Assembly (NCBI GenBank): GCA_958295825.1
Contig: OY282375.1
Location: 1,287,489-1,351,488, forward strand
Source of the DNA: an uncultured Candidatus Entotheonella sp.
GTDB lineage: Bacteria > Tectomicrobia > Entotheonellia > Entotheonellales > Entotheonellaceae
Direction: 5' to 3'
Length of the DNA: 64,000 bases
Both the position numbers and the translations under genes were made by a program. The notes below the pieces were generated by a model, which did no database searches, had not been told where the DNA came from, and saw only the letters and a list, made by a program, of their open reading frames with translations. The stretch's first letter is position 1; each line of letters begins with the position of its first letter. Below are positions 52,342 through 61,301 of the stretch, piece by piece.

Positions 52342-54552
52342 CTACGCGGAAAGCTCGGCTAGTGTTTGCAGCAGGGCGACGGCATCGGTCGTCGTTGGCA
52401 AGACAAACTGCGCCCTGGAAAATCCCGTGCCCGTCTTGACTGTCCATTGTTCCGGCGGCACGGACTCAAAGAGAGTCTCGTCGGAATGTCGCCCGCCAAC
52501 GGCCATGATGAAGTCTGCCCCGGCGGCGATGATCTGCGCGCCGAGCATGCCCTTGTGAATCTCAGCCCACTTGATCTCTACCAGCTTGTTTCCCCGCTGC
52601 ACCTGGAGACCGCTGCCGGCCAACAAGGCTTGTAATTGGCCGTAAAGCTCGTGCGCCTGCCACAGGCCGAATTCGGGGTCGGCGAGATGATACTGCCAGC
52701 CGAGCGAATGGCCCCGCTCTACCAGCATGGAACCGGGGGTTCGCGTTACCGCCTCCTCCAGAATCGGCCGCACCGTGGTCTTCCAGGCATCGTCCAGGTC
52801 CGCCAATGTCTGTCGCCAGAAAGCCTGTGGACTTTCCCGAATCCAACCACCGTCCTCAGCTACCAGAATACTGCCGCACGAGCCGAACCAGTTCTCCATG
52901 GTATCTCGGTCCCGCCCGCTCAAAACGGCCACTGTGTTGCGCGTGTCCTGGCTCACCGTCTGCAAGGCATCCAACAGATCGGCGCCCGGCGCAGTGTGGT
53001 ACCAGCGTTCCACGGACGAGGCCGGGACGTCGTCATACCCCAGCAGCAAGACGCGCTTCTCCGCCTTGGCGTAGGCGACGAGCAGGCGCCGCTGCGCGGT
53101 GTCGTTCAACGCGCACGGCGTACGCTGCGTCTGCACGCTTGCCAATTCGTCCAGGAACTTCTGCGCCCAAGCGTGCACCGTATGCCCACAAACGCGCCGG
53201 TGCAAGGCGCCCATCCTGTCGGCCAGCGCCTCGTCGGACGACGACAGCACTTCGTGCATGCGCGCCGCCATGCCTTCGGTGTCGTAGGGATTGACGAAGA
53301 ATGCCTCGCCCAGCTCCGATGAGGCCCCGGCAAACTCGCTGAGAATCAACGCCCCGGCGCGCTCCTTCTGGCACACGGCGTATTCCTTGGCGACCAGGTT
53401 CATGCCGTCGCGCAACGGTGTGATCAGCGCGATGTCAGCCCGGCGCAGCAAGGCGCAGATCTCGGCGAACGGCAGGTTGCGATGCACGTATTGCACCGGC
53501 GTCCAGGTGGTGGTGCCATAGGTGCCGTTGATCTCGCCCACCAATTCGTCCACTTGGCGCCGCAGGTCCTGGTAGGCCGTCACTTGCTCGCGCGACGGTA
53601 CCGCCACCTGCACCAGGGTCACCGCCTCCCGCCACTCGGGGTGCGCCCCGAGCAGCCGCTGATAGGCGCGCAAGCGGCCGGGAATGCCTTTGGAATAGTC
53701 CAGCCGGTCCATACCCAGAATGACCTTGCGGTCTGCCATTGCCTCATCCAACCGCCGGGACTCCTCAAGCGTATCGCTATCCGAATCCAGCGCATTGATG
53801 AATTGGTTGGGATCGACACTGATCGGGTGCACCGCGCAATGCACCGGCCGCCCTTCGTAGGCCAGCGCGTTCATGTCGGCGGCAATGCCCAGCACCCGAT
53901 ACACGGAGTACAGAAAGTTTTGCAGGTTGTTGAACGTCTGGAAGCCCACCACGTCAGCGCCCAGCAGACCGCGCAACAACACTTCGCGGCAGGGCAGCAC
54001 ACGAAAGAGCTCGGAAGGCGGGAAGGGGGTGTGCAGGAAAAAGCCGATTCTGGCCTCCGGGAAACGTTGGCGCAGCATGTCGGGCAGCAGGAACAGGTGA
54101 TAATCGTGCACCCAGATCAGCTCGTCGCCGCGCACCTCGGCGGCCACCGCGTCGCAGAACAAGCGGTTGACCTGCACGTAGGCTTCCCACTCGTCGTCGT
54201 CGTAGACCACGTGTGCCTCGAAAAAGTGGCACAGCGGCCACAACGCGCCGTTGCTGAATCCGTAGTAATACCGTTGAACCTGCTCGTCGGTGAGGTAGAC
54301 GGGGGAGAAGCGATACGTATTGCGCAGCAGGCGGGTCAGACGGCGGCGGTCGGCATCCGACTCGTAAGCACTGCCGGGCCAGCCGAGCCACAGACTGTTA
54401 CCCGCCGCGTGCGGGTGGGAGAGCGCTGTGGCCAGACCGCCTGAACTGCGCTCAACGGTGAATTCGTCGCCATCTTGATGGATGGTAACCGGCAGGCGAT
54501 TGGAGACGATGAGAAGTCGGGGCGCCGCCGTCGTGCCGTCACTTTGGGCCAT
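52342..54552 (-). CDS. otsA: Trehalose-6-phosphate synthase with degenerate phosphatase domain
   Basis: A 736-residue fusion. Residues 10-475 are a GT20 trehalose-phosphate synthase with SNRLPV, WLGWPG, WVHDYHLFLLP (about 147-157), GMDRLDYSKGIPGRL and NPYDTEGMA, which makes trehalose 6-phosphate from UDP-glucose and glucose 6-phosphate. Residues 485-736 have the OtsB-type HAD fold, but motif I reads LLGYDDVP: Gly505 replaces the nucleophile Asp of LLDYDGTL. Motif IV reads GGRHSDE in place of GDDxTDE. The phosphatase should be inactive. No separate otsB is visible. GGAAAGGAC precedes the ATG. Confidence 0.9.
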   Translation of the reverse strand: MAQSDGTTAAPRLLIVSNRLPVTIHQDGDEFTVERSSGGLATALSHPHAAGNSLWLGWPGSAYESDADRRRLTRLLRNTYRFSPVYLTDEQVQRYYYGFSNGALWPLCHFFEAHVVYDDDEWEAYVQVNRLFCDAVAAEVRGDELIWVHDYHLFLLPDMLRQRFPEARIGFFLHTPFPPSELFRVLPCREVLLRGLLGADVVGFQTFNNLQNFLYSVYRVLGIAADMNALAYEGRPVHCAVHPISVDPNQFINALDSDSDTLEESRRLDEAMADRKVILGMDRLDYSKGIPGRLRAYQRLLGAHPEWREAVTLVQVAVPSREQVTAYQDLRRQVDELVGEINGTYGTTTWTPVQYVHRNLPFAEICALLRRADIALITPLRDGMNLVAKEYAVCQKERAGALILSEFAGASSELGEAFFVNPYDTEGMAARMHEVLSSSDEALADRMGALHRRVCGHTVHAWAQKFLDELASVQTQRTPCALNDTAQRRLLVAYAKAEKRVLLLGYDDVPASSVERWYHTAPGADLLDALQTVSQDTRNTVAVLSGRDRDTMENWFGSCGSILVAEDGGWIRESPQAFWRQTLADLDDAWKTTVRPILEEAVTRTPGSMLVERGHSLGWQYHLADPEFGLWQAHELYGQLQALLAGSGLQVQRGNKLVEIKWAEIHKGMLGAQIIAAGADFIMAVGGRHSDETLFESVPPEQWTVKTGTGFSRAQFVLPTTTDAVALLQTLAELSA

Positions 54553-54623
54553 GCTGTCGTCCTTTCCACAAACCCGCCAAGCCGCGTTGGATACCGAGCG
54601 GAGTCTACGGTTGACGCTGGCTG

Positions 54624-55730
54624 TCAGTTTTCCGGCATTTCGCCCAAGGCCAATTCAATCGTCTGCCGCTGCTGCTGACGCAGAAATTCGATCCGCACCT
54701 TCTTACCGATCGGGCTGGCCGCGACAGCCGTTTGCAGATCGAAAGGCGAATTTACCTCACGACCGTCAAAGCCGACGATGATGTCGCCGATGGCGAGGCC
54801 GGCCTGCTGCGCCGGCTGGCCTTTCAGAACCTCATGTATGTAGGCGCCACGCGGTGACTCAAGCCCCAGGCGGATGATCTTGTCACGGTCGAGCGGGTCA
54901 ATGCGCACGCCCAGGTAGGCGCGCTTCACGTGGCCGTAATCATGGAGCTGCGGCAACGAGGCTTTGACGGCATTGATCGGAATGGCAAAACCCATGGCGC
55001 CGCGCCGGATGGTGGCGGTGTTCACGCCAACCGCCTCACCGCGCATGTTCAGGAGCGGCCCGCCGCTGTTACCCGTGTTGATGGAGGCGTCCGTTTGCAG
55101 GTAGCCGCCGACCGCGCTGGAGCGCAGGAAATTGCGCCGCTTGCCGCTGATCATCCCGAACGTCACCGAGTGCTCAAAGCCGAACGGACTGCCGATAGCC
55201 ACGACAAACTCGCCGACCTGCAGTGCGTCCGAGTCCCCCAGCGGCACAACAGGCAGCGGGGTTTCGGTTTCGATCTGCAACAGCGCCATGTCGCCAATTA
55301 TGTCCCGTCCCAACACCTTGGCGCGGGCCTGGGTGCCGTCAAAAAGGCGGACGTGAATGTCTTCCTTGTCTTGCACCACGTGCTGGTTGGTGATCGCCAG
55401 CCCATTGGCCTTGATGATAAAGCCGCTGCCAGTGATCGGCATGCTGGGGTCCGGCACCGGGGGGTGGTTGCGCGGCAAGTCGGGAACAGCGCCCTTGTCG
55501 CCACGCACCTGCAGGCTGATGATCGCCGGCAGCGCCTGTTTGGTCAGGTCCAACAAGGCGTCGTTCAGTTGCCGCAAGGCCGGCAGGGGCGGTTGCCCGG
55601 TGGCTTGTTCGGTCCACAGCCGCTGGGCTTCCACACCGGCGGCGCTGGCAGCCAGAAACGCGAGGCCGAACAGCAGGAGACCGGCACGGCTGACCGCGCG
55701 GCAGGAGTTGAGCTTACGATGAGTCAACAC
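54624..55730 (-). CDS. HtrA/DegP-family periplasmic serine protease
   Basis: A 368-residue trypsin-like protease with a Sec signal (to about residue 35), the triad His117 (TNQHVV), Asp147 (IIGDMALL) and Ser222 (NTGNSGGPL), and one C-terminal PDZ domain (about 270-365). The single PDZ domain makes it DegS- or HhoA-like more than DegP-like. It would degrade or sense misfolded envelope proteins. The start is GTG at 55730 with GGAGG upstream. It is not linked to a sigma-E or two-component system here. Confidence 0.9.
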   Translation of the reverse strand: MLTHRKLNSCRAVSRAGLLLFGLAFLAASAAGVEAQRLWTEQATGQPPLPALRQLNDALLDLTKQALPAIISLQVRGDKGAVPDLPRNHPPVPDPSMPITGSGFIIKANGLAITNQHVVQDKEDIHVRLFDGTQARAKVLGRDIIGDMALLQIETETPLPVVPLGDSDALQVGEFVVAIGSPFGFEHSVTFGMISGKRRNFLRSSAVGGYLQTDASINTGNSGGPLLNMRGEAVGVNTATIRRGAMGFAIPINAVKASLPQLHDYGHVKRAYLGVRIDPLDRDKIIRLGLESPRGAYIHEVLKGQPAQQAGLAIGDIIVGFDGREVNSPFDLQTAVAASPIGKKVRIEFLRQQQRQTIELALGEMPEN

Positions 55731-55764
55731 GGTGAACCTCCTGATGTGACGCCAACAATGGGCC

Positions 55765-56039
55765 TTAACCGGGCTCCAAGGAGAAACCCTCCGCCTGCCA
55801 ACCCGTAACCCCTCCGATCATCATTTTGACGGGTCTGCCGAGTTGAGCCAGTCGGGTCGCTCACGATACGCGCCGTTGCAATGCGGTCCGGCACAATAAA
55901 CGACAAAGACGGTCTCCGACGGGTATCTCCTCAACTTGGCCTCGGAAATCTCCCCATGCGACAGGCCAATGCTTCCCGGCACATGACCTTCGAGGGTGTC
56001 GGCGGAATCTCGGTTACGCGTGCGGTCATAACTGAACAT
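55765..56039 (-). pseudogene. Frameshifted rhodanese-domain gene
   Basis: The first frame gives EGHVPGSIGLSHGEISEA and VVYCAGPHCNGA with the rhodanese active Cys, then departs into unrelated residues. A shifted frame carries on exactly where the family continues: ATRLAQLGRPVKMMIGG and TGWQAEGFSLEPG, ending at TAA 55765-55767. One missing base near 55859 explains the break. The N-terminal quarter of a rhodanese domain is also absent upstream, so the gene appears truncated as well as frameshifted. A sequencing error could account for the frameshift but not the truncation. Confidence 0.65.
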
Positions 56040-56073
56040 CCTTATCGGCTGACAGAGAGCTTGAGCAGACCAC

Positions 56074-57663
56074 CTAAATGATCAGGCGCGGCTCGCTGCT
56101 CGGGTCAGGCGGCGTGCCGGCTGACGGCGTGGAGAACGGCATCACAATACGATTTCCGGGGCGCTTCTTAGCACCTTCCAGGCTACGCTCCAGCAATGCC
56201 CCGGCGAAGGGATTGAGGCGCAAACGGTCCGGGTTGTCATCAAGCAGAGACTCCGCCGCTGCCAAGGCCCACAGGGCCTCCAGGCGCCGGTCCGTTTGCA
56301 GGAAGTAATAAGCCGTTTCCTCTAAGCGCAAACGCATGATGGCGCGCGATTCTTCCCCCAGCACCTCCTGCATGGCGCTTTCGAAGACGCGATCAACTCG
56401 CTCCCGCTGCATCGCCTCGCTAACCACGATCTTGCTCTCGTCGATCTCCGCCAAGGCGTCAGCGTACGTCTGCACCACCGACTCCGGCAGGGTCCAACCG
56501 GCCAGCTCGGGCAGCTCCAGCAGGTCGCTGGCGTGGGCGTCCTGCGCCCTGGCCAATTCCAGCTCTTCCGGGCTGAGCGCTTCGTAAATCGCACCGGTTT
56601 CCGGCATCGTCTCCGGCTCGCCGATGAGGTCGCGCAGCATGAAGAACTCCTCCGGCACAGGCGTCCGCGTGGCGAGGTTCATCTGCTGCACCAGAGCGAT
56701 CTGACGCTGGCAATGGGCGGGCTCCAGATCGATAAGCGGCGCCTGTGCTTGTACCGACTTAAGCATCTCGGACAACTCGCGCCGGCTCATCTGGAGCGCC
56801 TTGGCAAAACGAATGCCGGTGCCGTAGTTGAGAACCAGATAAGCGATCTGATAGCCGCCACCCGGTCGGGTGTGGATCATCAGGATCATGCGGTCCCCGG
56901 AACCGTCGATGAAGCTTGCCAGGCAGCGCTCCAGGCGACTTATCGCGCCGCCGAGCACAACGCGGCGCGGGGCCTGATTTTCATTGAAGATGACGCCCCG
57001 CGACTTGAGGCGATGCAGGGCTTTCTTAATGACCTTTTGCAAGGCTTTGGGAGGAGAATCGGAAAGGATTTCCATCAGGATCATGGCGCTGCTGGTCAGC
57101 GGAATGGCAGCCAGTCCATCCACCAGGACCGGCAAATCCGCTACCTGGACATTCGGCCGTACCGTACGCAGGACCGTAAGGCCCCGTACCAGATCGCCCA
57201 AGGCAACCTGTCGGGCCACGTCCACCGCCAAGGGCAGGGGCAAGGCCCGTATCGCGGCGTCCAGCGGTGCCGTCAGCATCTCGTCGTCGCTAAGTTCCGG
57301 GGGTTCGTCCGCGTTCAGTTGTCGCACCACCTCGGCCGCTTGTCGCAGCGCCTCAAGGTAATTGGTATCAACCGACGGCTCCCCTAAGGCCTCCAGGACC
57401 TCAAACGCCTCGACCCGCACCCCCACGGACACTTCGGAACCGCGGCTCCAACGTTCCAGCAACGGCGCCAGATCAGCCGCCTCGTCAGCCCGCAGGGTTG
57501 CCAGAACGACCCGCTGCTGCGCTTCGTCGAGCCGCTGGAATCGCTGCGTGACGAACTTGTCGAAATCCGCGTAATCCCGGCGCAAATACCGTACGTCAGC
57601 GTCGGCTTCCTCAGCCAAGGCCGCGATGCGTTGCGCCAGGGAAGGTTTGACCACGCTGTTCAC
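56074..57663 (-). CDS. Large hypothetical helical protein
   Basis: A 529-residue soluble protein, mostly helical and rich in acidic residues and Leu, with no signal peptide or membrane segment. An N-terminal part (about 1-130) has HEAT-like helical character (VRVEAFEVLEALGEP); the central part holds a conserved-looking FNENQAPRRVVLGG stretch, which I cannot assign. I do not recognise a family. Start GTG at 57663 with AAGGA upstream. It is a single gene downstream of the tRNA on the same strand. Confidence 0.65.
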   Translation of the reverse strand: MNSVVKPSLAQRIAALAEEADADVRYLRRDYADFDKFVTQRFQRLDEAQQRVVLATLRADEAADLAPLLERWSRGSEVSVGVRVEAFEVLEALGEPSVDTNYLEALRQAAEVVRQLNADEPPELSDDEMLTAPLDAAIRALPLPLAVDVARQVALGDLVRGLTVLRTVRPNVQVADLPVLVDGLAAIPLTSSAMILMEILSDSPPKALQKVIKKALHRLKSRGVIFNENQAPRRVVLGGAISRLERCLASFIDGSGDRMILMIHTRPGGGYQIAYLVLNYGTGIRFAKALQMSRRELSEMLKSVQAQAPLIDLEPAHCQRQIALVQQMNLATRTPVPEEFFMLRDLIGEPETMPETGAIYEALSPEELELARAQDAHASDLLELPELAGWTLPESVVQTYADALAEIDESKIVVSEAMQRERVDRVFESAMQEVLGEESRAIMRLRLEETAYYFLQTDRRLEALWALAAAESLLDDNPDRLRLNPFAGALLERSLEGAKKRPGNRIVMPFSTPSAGTPPDPSSEPRLII

Positions 57664-57772
57664 CCTGCTGTCCTTATACGTTATGCCGGGCGGCGGCGAA
57701 AAGTGCCGGAGGGTCTTTTGCCTTTTGCCAAGTGGTGGTTTATAGTGGGCGGGATCATAACCTATGGGGAAA

Positions 57773-57844
<72 letters not shown>

Positions 57845-57862
57845 GACGAAAACAAAGGTTGT

Positions 57863-57891
57863 ATCCTAGTTAACGTGGTCTGACTCGTCAA
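57863..57891 (-). promoter_or_regulatory. Sigma-70-type promoter of tRNA-Thr
   Basis: On the minus strand TTGACG (57886-57891) and TAGGAT (57863-57868) are spaced by exactly 17 bases, 18 bases before the tRNA 5' end. Spacing and position fit a tRNA promoter. Confidence 0.6.
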
Positions 57892-57915
57892 GAACGATTT
57901 TCGCCGAGGCTTTCC

Positions 57916-58146
57916 ATGTCGTATTGGGATTCCTCATTGGGAAGGGGGCTCAGCGTTATGGTAATGTCGTTGTTCGTCAGTGGTCTGATCATCGGATTTC
58001 TCATTGGGGTGTTTTCCTGCTATACCCTTATCCAATGGCTAAGCCGCCAACGTGCGCGCGGGAGAAAACGCGAAGTTGATCAATTGACTGATCAGTTTCA
58101 GAAACTCTTCCGGAAGATTGATCAGGACAAAAATCCAAACGCGTGA
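57916..58146 (+). CDS. Small LapA-like membrane protein
   Basis: A 76-residue protein with one strong membrane segment (about residues 15-42) followed by a basic stretch and a short helical tail (LTDQFQKLFRKIDQD). The layout is like LapA-domain proteins, but the match is not firm. An ATG 14 codons further in is an alternative start. It lies directly upstream of lutABC on the same strand. Confidence 0.55.
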   Translation: MSYWDSSLGRGLSVMVMSLFVSGLIIGFLIGVFSCYTLIQWLSRQRARGRKREVDQLTDQFQKLFRKIDQDKNPNA

Positions 58147-58164
58147 GCCCATGGAGAAGGACCC

Positions 58165-58950
58165 ATGACCGAACCCACCGGCCGCCGACGGCCGACGCGG
58201 GTAGCCCTGTTCATAACTTGTCTGGGCGACGCCTTCTACCCGCAAGTGGGGGAAGCTACCGTACGTCTGCTGCACCGCCTGGGAATTGCCGTCGATTTTC
58301 CCCTTGGCCAAACCTGTTGCGCACAACCCGCCTTTAACGCTGGCTTTCATGACCAAGCCCGCCTCGTCGCGCAACGCAATCTCACCCTGTTCGCCGATTA
58401 CGAATACGTCGTCGTACCTTCGGGTTCCTGCACGGCGATGATCCGCCTGTTTTACCCCGATCTGTTTGCCGAGGCCCCCCAGCTGCATCAACAGGCCGAG
58501 TCGCTGGCTGCGCGCACCTACGAGTTGTCGGAGTTTCTGCTCAACATTGTCGGCACCGACGACGTAGGCGCGGCGTTTGCGGGCAAGGTGGCCTATCACG
58601 CCTCCTGCCATTTGCAGCGCGAGCTCGGCGTCACGGAAGCTCCGCGGCGGCTGATCTCCCGGGTCGCCGGCGTCGAGGCGTGCGATGCGGAGATGTCGGA
58701 GCAGTGCTGCGGCTTCGGCGGCACGTTCGCGGTGAAGTACCCAGAGATTTCCAGTGCCATGCTGGAGAAGAAAATCGCCAGCCTGCAGCGCGCCGGCGCC
58801 GATACGCTGGTGTCTTGCGACGCCGGCTGCCTGATGCACATTGCCGGACGGCTCCGGCGGCAGGGGATGGACGTGCGGGTCATGCACGTCGCCGAATTAC
58901 TGAACGCCGGTCACAACGCCGAGGAACCGCGCCATGCACCTGGGAACTGA
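58165..58950 (+). CDS. lutA: L-lactate utilization protein LutA (Fe-S oxidoreductase)
   Basis: A 261-residue protein with two cysteine-rich CCG-type domains: the first with TCLGDAFYP and TCCAQPAFNAG, the second with ASCHLQRELG, QCCGFGG and SCDAGCLMHI. These bind an unusual Fe-S cluster in LutA/YkgE, glycolate oxidase and heterodisulfide-reductase-like proteins. LutABC is an NAD-independent L-lactate dehydrogenase feeding the electron-transport chain. GAAGGA lies before the ATG. It overlaps lutB by 17 bases. Confidence 0.9.
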   Translation: MTEPTGRRRPTRVALFITCLGDAFYPQVGEATVRLLHRLGIAVDFPLGQTCCAQPAFNAGFHDQARLVAQRNLTLFADYEYVVVPSGSCTAMIRLFYPDLFAEAPQLHQQAESLAARTYELSEFLLNIVGTDDVGAAFAGKVAYHASCHLQRELGVTEAPRRLISRVAGVEACDAEMSEQCCGFGGTFAVKYPEISSAMLEKKIASLQRAGADTLVSCDAGCLMHIAGRLRRQGMDVRVMHVAELLNAGHNAEEPRHAPGN

Positions 58951-60382
58951 GGGCTTTCAAGACCACGCCAGGCAGGCCCTGAAAGACGAGCCGCTGCAAA
59001 ATGCCCTGCACCTCCTGACTGCCGAATTCGTGCCCCGGCGGGTGGCGGCCATGCAGGCGCTCGGCGACCCCGAGGCGTTGCGCACCCAGGCGCGCGCCGT
59101 CAAGGAGCAGGCGATTGCCCAGCTCGATACCTATCTGGAGCAATTCGCCGACAACCTGGACAAGCTAGGCGCCCACGTGCATTGGGCGCACGACGACGCC
59201 GAGGCGCGCGATATTATTACCAGCATTGCCCAACAAGCCGGGGCCAAGGTCATCGTCAAGGGCAAGTCGATGGCCGCCGAGGAAATTCACCTCAACCCAC
59301 ATCTGGAAGAACTGGGATACGAGGTCCTGGAGACCGATCTCGGCGAATACATCATCCAGCTCGCCGAAGAGACGCCATCGCACATCATCGCGCCCGCCAT
59401 CCACAAGACCCGCCAGCAAATCGCCGCGCTGCTGCACGACAAGCTCGGCGACCCGTACACCGAAGAACTGACCGACATGACGCAGATCGCCCGCCGCGCC
59501 CTGCGCCAGCAGTTTCTGCGCGCCGATGTAGGCATCACGGGCGTCAACTTCGCTATCGCCGATACCGGCTCGATCGTCCTGGTCACCAACGAGGGCAACG
59601 GGCGATTGTCGTCCACCTTGCCACGCGTGCACGTCGCGCTGATGGGCATGGAGAAGATCGTCCCGCGGCTCGACGACCTGCCGGTAATGTTGAAAGTGCT
59701 GACGAACAGCGCCACCGGCCAGAAGATATCCAGCTACGTCACCATGATCACCGGACCGCGGCGGGCGCACGACCTCGACGGCCCCGAGGAACTGCACGTG
59801 GTCGTCATGGACAACGGACGCTCCAACATCCTGGCCAGCGAGAACCGTGAGGCGCTCTACTGCCTGCGCTGCGGCGCCTGCCTCAACGTCTGCCCGATCT
59901 ATCAGAATATCGGTGGGCACGCCTATGGCTGGGTGTATCCCGGCCCGATCGGCGCCGTGCTGACTCCCCTGTTCACCGGCCTGGACACGGCCAAGCATCT
60001 GCCGCGCGCCAGCACGCTGTGCGGCGCCTGCCGTGAGGCGTGCCCGGTCAAGATCAACATCCCTCACATGCTGCTGAACCTGCGGCGCCAGAGCGTCAGC
60101 CGCGGTGACGCATCGGCAGGCGAGGGGAGGCTGTTTTCGTTGTGGGCGTGGGTCATGCGGCATCCGGGGCTCTATCGATTGGGTCTGAAATTGGCACGGC
60201 TGGGACAGACGCCCTTCGCGCGGCGCGGCTGGCTGGGGAAACTGCCGCCGCCGTTCCATAGCTGGACGCAATCGCGCGACTTCAAGGCGGTTGCGCCGCA
60301 GTCCTTCCGGGATCGCTGGCAGGCCACCCTGCAATACGAGCAGCCCAGCCGCAACGGCGCGGGTGGAGGGCGTCATGAGTAA
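58934..60382 (+). CDS. lutB: L-lactate utilization protein LutB (4Fe-4S)
   Basis: A 482-residue protein with an N-terminal LUD domain (SIVLVTNEGNGRL is typical, about residues 212-224) and two ferredoxin motifs, CLRCGACLNVC and later CGACREACPVKI, for two 4Fe-4S clusters. The C-terminal extension (about 390-482) is basic and ends in RHE. It is the middle subunit of the lactate-oxidising complex. It overlaps lutA by 17 bases and lutC by 8, so the three are translated as a unit. Confidence 0.92.
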   Translation: MHLGTEGFQDHARQALKDEPLQNALHLLTAEFVPRRVAAMQALGDPEALRTQARAVKEQAIAQLDTYLEQFADNLDKLGAHVHWAHDDAEARDIITSIAQQAGAKVIVKGKSMAAEEIHLNPHLEELGYEVLETDLGEYIIQLAEETPSHIIAPAIHKTRQQIAALLHDKLGDPYTEELTDMTQIARRALRQQFLRADVGITGVNFAIADTGSIVLVTNEGNGRLSSTLPRVHVALMGMEKIVPRLDDLPVMLKVLTNSATGQKISSYVTMITGPRRAHDLDGPEELHVVVMDNGRSNILASENREALYCLRCGACLNVCPIYQNIGGHAYGWVYPGPIGAVLTPLFTGLDTAKHLPRASTLCGACREACPVKINIPHMLLNLRRQSVSRGDASAGEGRLFSLWAWVMRHPGLYRLGLKLARLGQTPFARRGWLGKLPPPFHSWTQSRDFKAVAPQSFRDRWQATLQYEQPSRNGAGGGRHE

Positions 60383-61097
60383 CCAAGAAGCCTTTCTGGC
60401 GCGTGTGCGGCAGGCTCTGCAAACGGGAGGGCAATCTCATCATGCAGAAGCAGTGTCCGCGGAGAATGGGGAGGTCGTTTCCTTGGTGGCGGAAGGCGAG
60501 GACTTGGCGGCCCGTTTACAACGCGAACTGGAGGGCGTGGGCGGCAGCGTGGCGCGGGTCAAGCACGTGGCCGAGGCCGCGCAATACGTCACCCGCCTGG
60601 CCAAGGAGAAGGGCGCCGAGGTGGTAGTGCGCTGGCAGTCGGATTTGCTGGATACGCTGGAGATCGACGACGCACTACAGGCCGGTGGCGCCAAGGTGCA
60701 CACCGCTTCGCCAACCAGCGCGGCGGAGGCCGACAATCGCCGTCAGGAGATGCGCGACTTGCTGGCCCGTGCCGACCTGGGCCTGTCGGGGGTGGATGCC
60801 GTCATCGCCGAAACGGGCACCCTGATGCTGACGGCGCAGCCCGGCCAGATGCGCGGCGTCTCGCTCCTACCGCCCGTGCACGTCGCCGTCGCCCGCACCG
60901 ACCAGGTCGTCGCCACCTTCGCCGACGCTCTGCGCACCGTCCGCCAGGCGGGGGAAGACGTGCAGCAGAATCTCACCAGCTGCATCTCGTTCGTCACCGG
61001 CCCCAGCCGCACCGGCGACATCGAGCTCAAGCTCACCGTCGGCGTGCATGGCCCGGGTGAATTGCATCTCGTCCTGCTGGACGAGCCCGGCGCCTGA
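60375..61097 (+). CDS. lutC: L-lactate utilization protein LutC
   Basis: A 240-residue LUD-domain protein. DAVIAETGTLMLTAQPGQMRGVSLLPPVHVAV and FVTGPSRTGDIELKLTVGVHGPGELH are the family signatures. The ATG at 60375 lies inside the end of lutB; in-frame codons upstream of it belong to lutB DNA. It completes the lutABC operon. The next feature downstream is a palindromic repeat, not a gene. Confidence 0.92.
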   Translation: MSNQEAFLARVRQALQTGGQSHHAEAVSAENGEVVSLVAEGEDLAARLQRELEGVGGSVARVKHVAEAAQYVTRLAKEKGAEVVVRWQSDLLDTLEIDDALQAGGAKVHTASPTSAAEADNRRQEMRDLLARADLGLSGVDAVIAETGTLMLTAQPGQMRGVSLLPPVHVAVARTDQVVATFADALRTVRQAGEDVQQNLTSCISFVTGPSRTGDIELKLTVGVHGPGELHLVLLDEPGA

Positions 61098-61139
61098 TTG
61101 CCAGAAATTGTCCCTCCAGGTTCTTTGTCCCCAAGTCTC

Positions 61140-61259
61140 AGAGGGTGTTTGTGAATGATCCCCATGCCTGGGAGCGCGGGCTTCCAGCCCGCCAAGCGGA
61201 ATTACGCGGGCAAAATATCCGCGCTTCCGAAGAGGTGCCGCCATTCACAAATATGCTCT
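61140..61259. repeat. MITE-like palindromic element
   Basis: About 120 bases with imperfect 18-base inverted ends (61140-61157 and 61242-61259, 15 of 18 matching, including TTTGTGAATG). The inside holds a GC-rich hairpin, GGGCTTCCAGCCC. It has no coding capacity. The form is that of a small non-autonomous repeat or REP-type element between lutC and the second HpaB-family gene. Confidence 0.6.
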
Positions 61260-61301
61260 AACGATACCGCCTCAAAGCTGTGAGCAGAAGGGAGAGGCTT
61301 C

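Noticed and set aside
59165-60376. Minus-strand open frame of 403 codons
   Set aside because: Antisense to lutB; no domain content.
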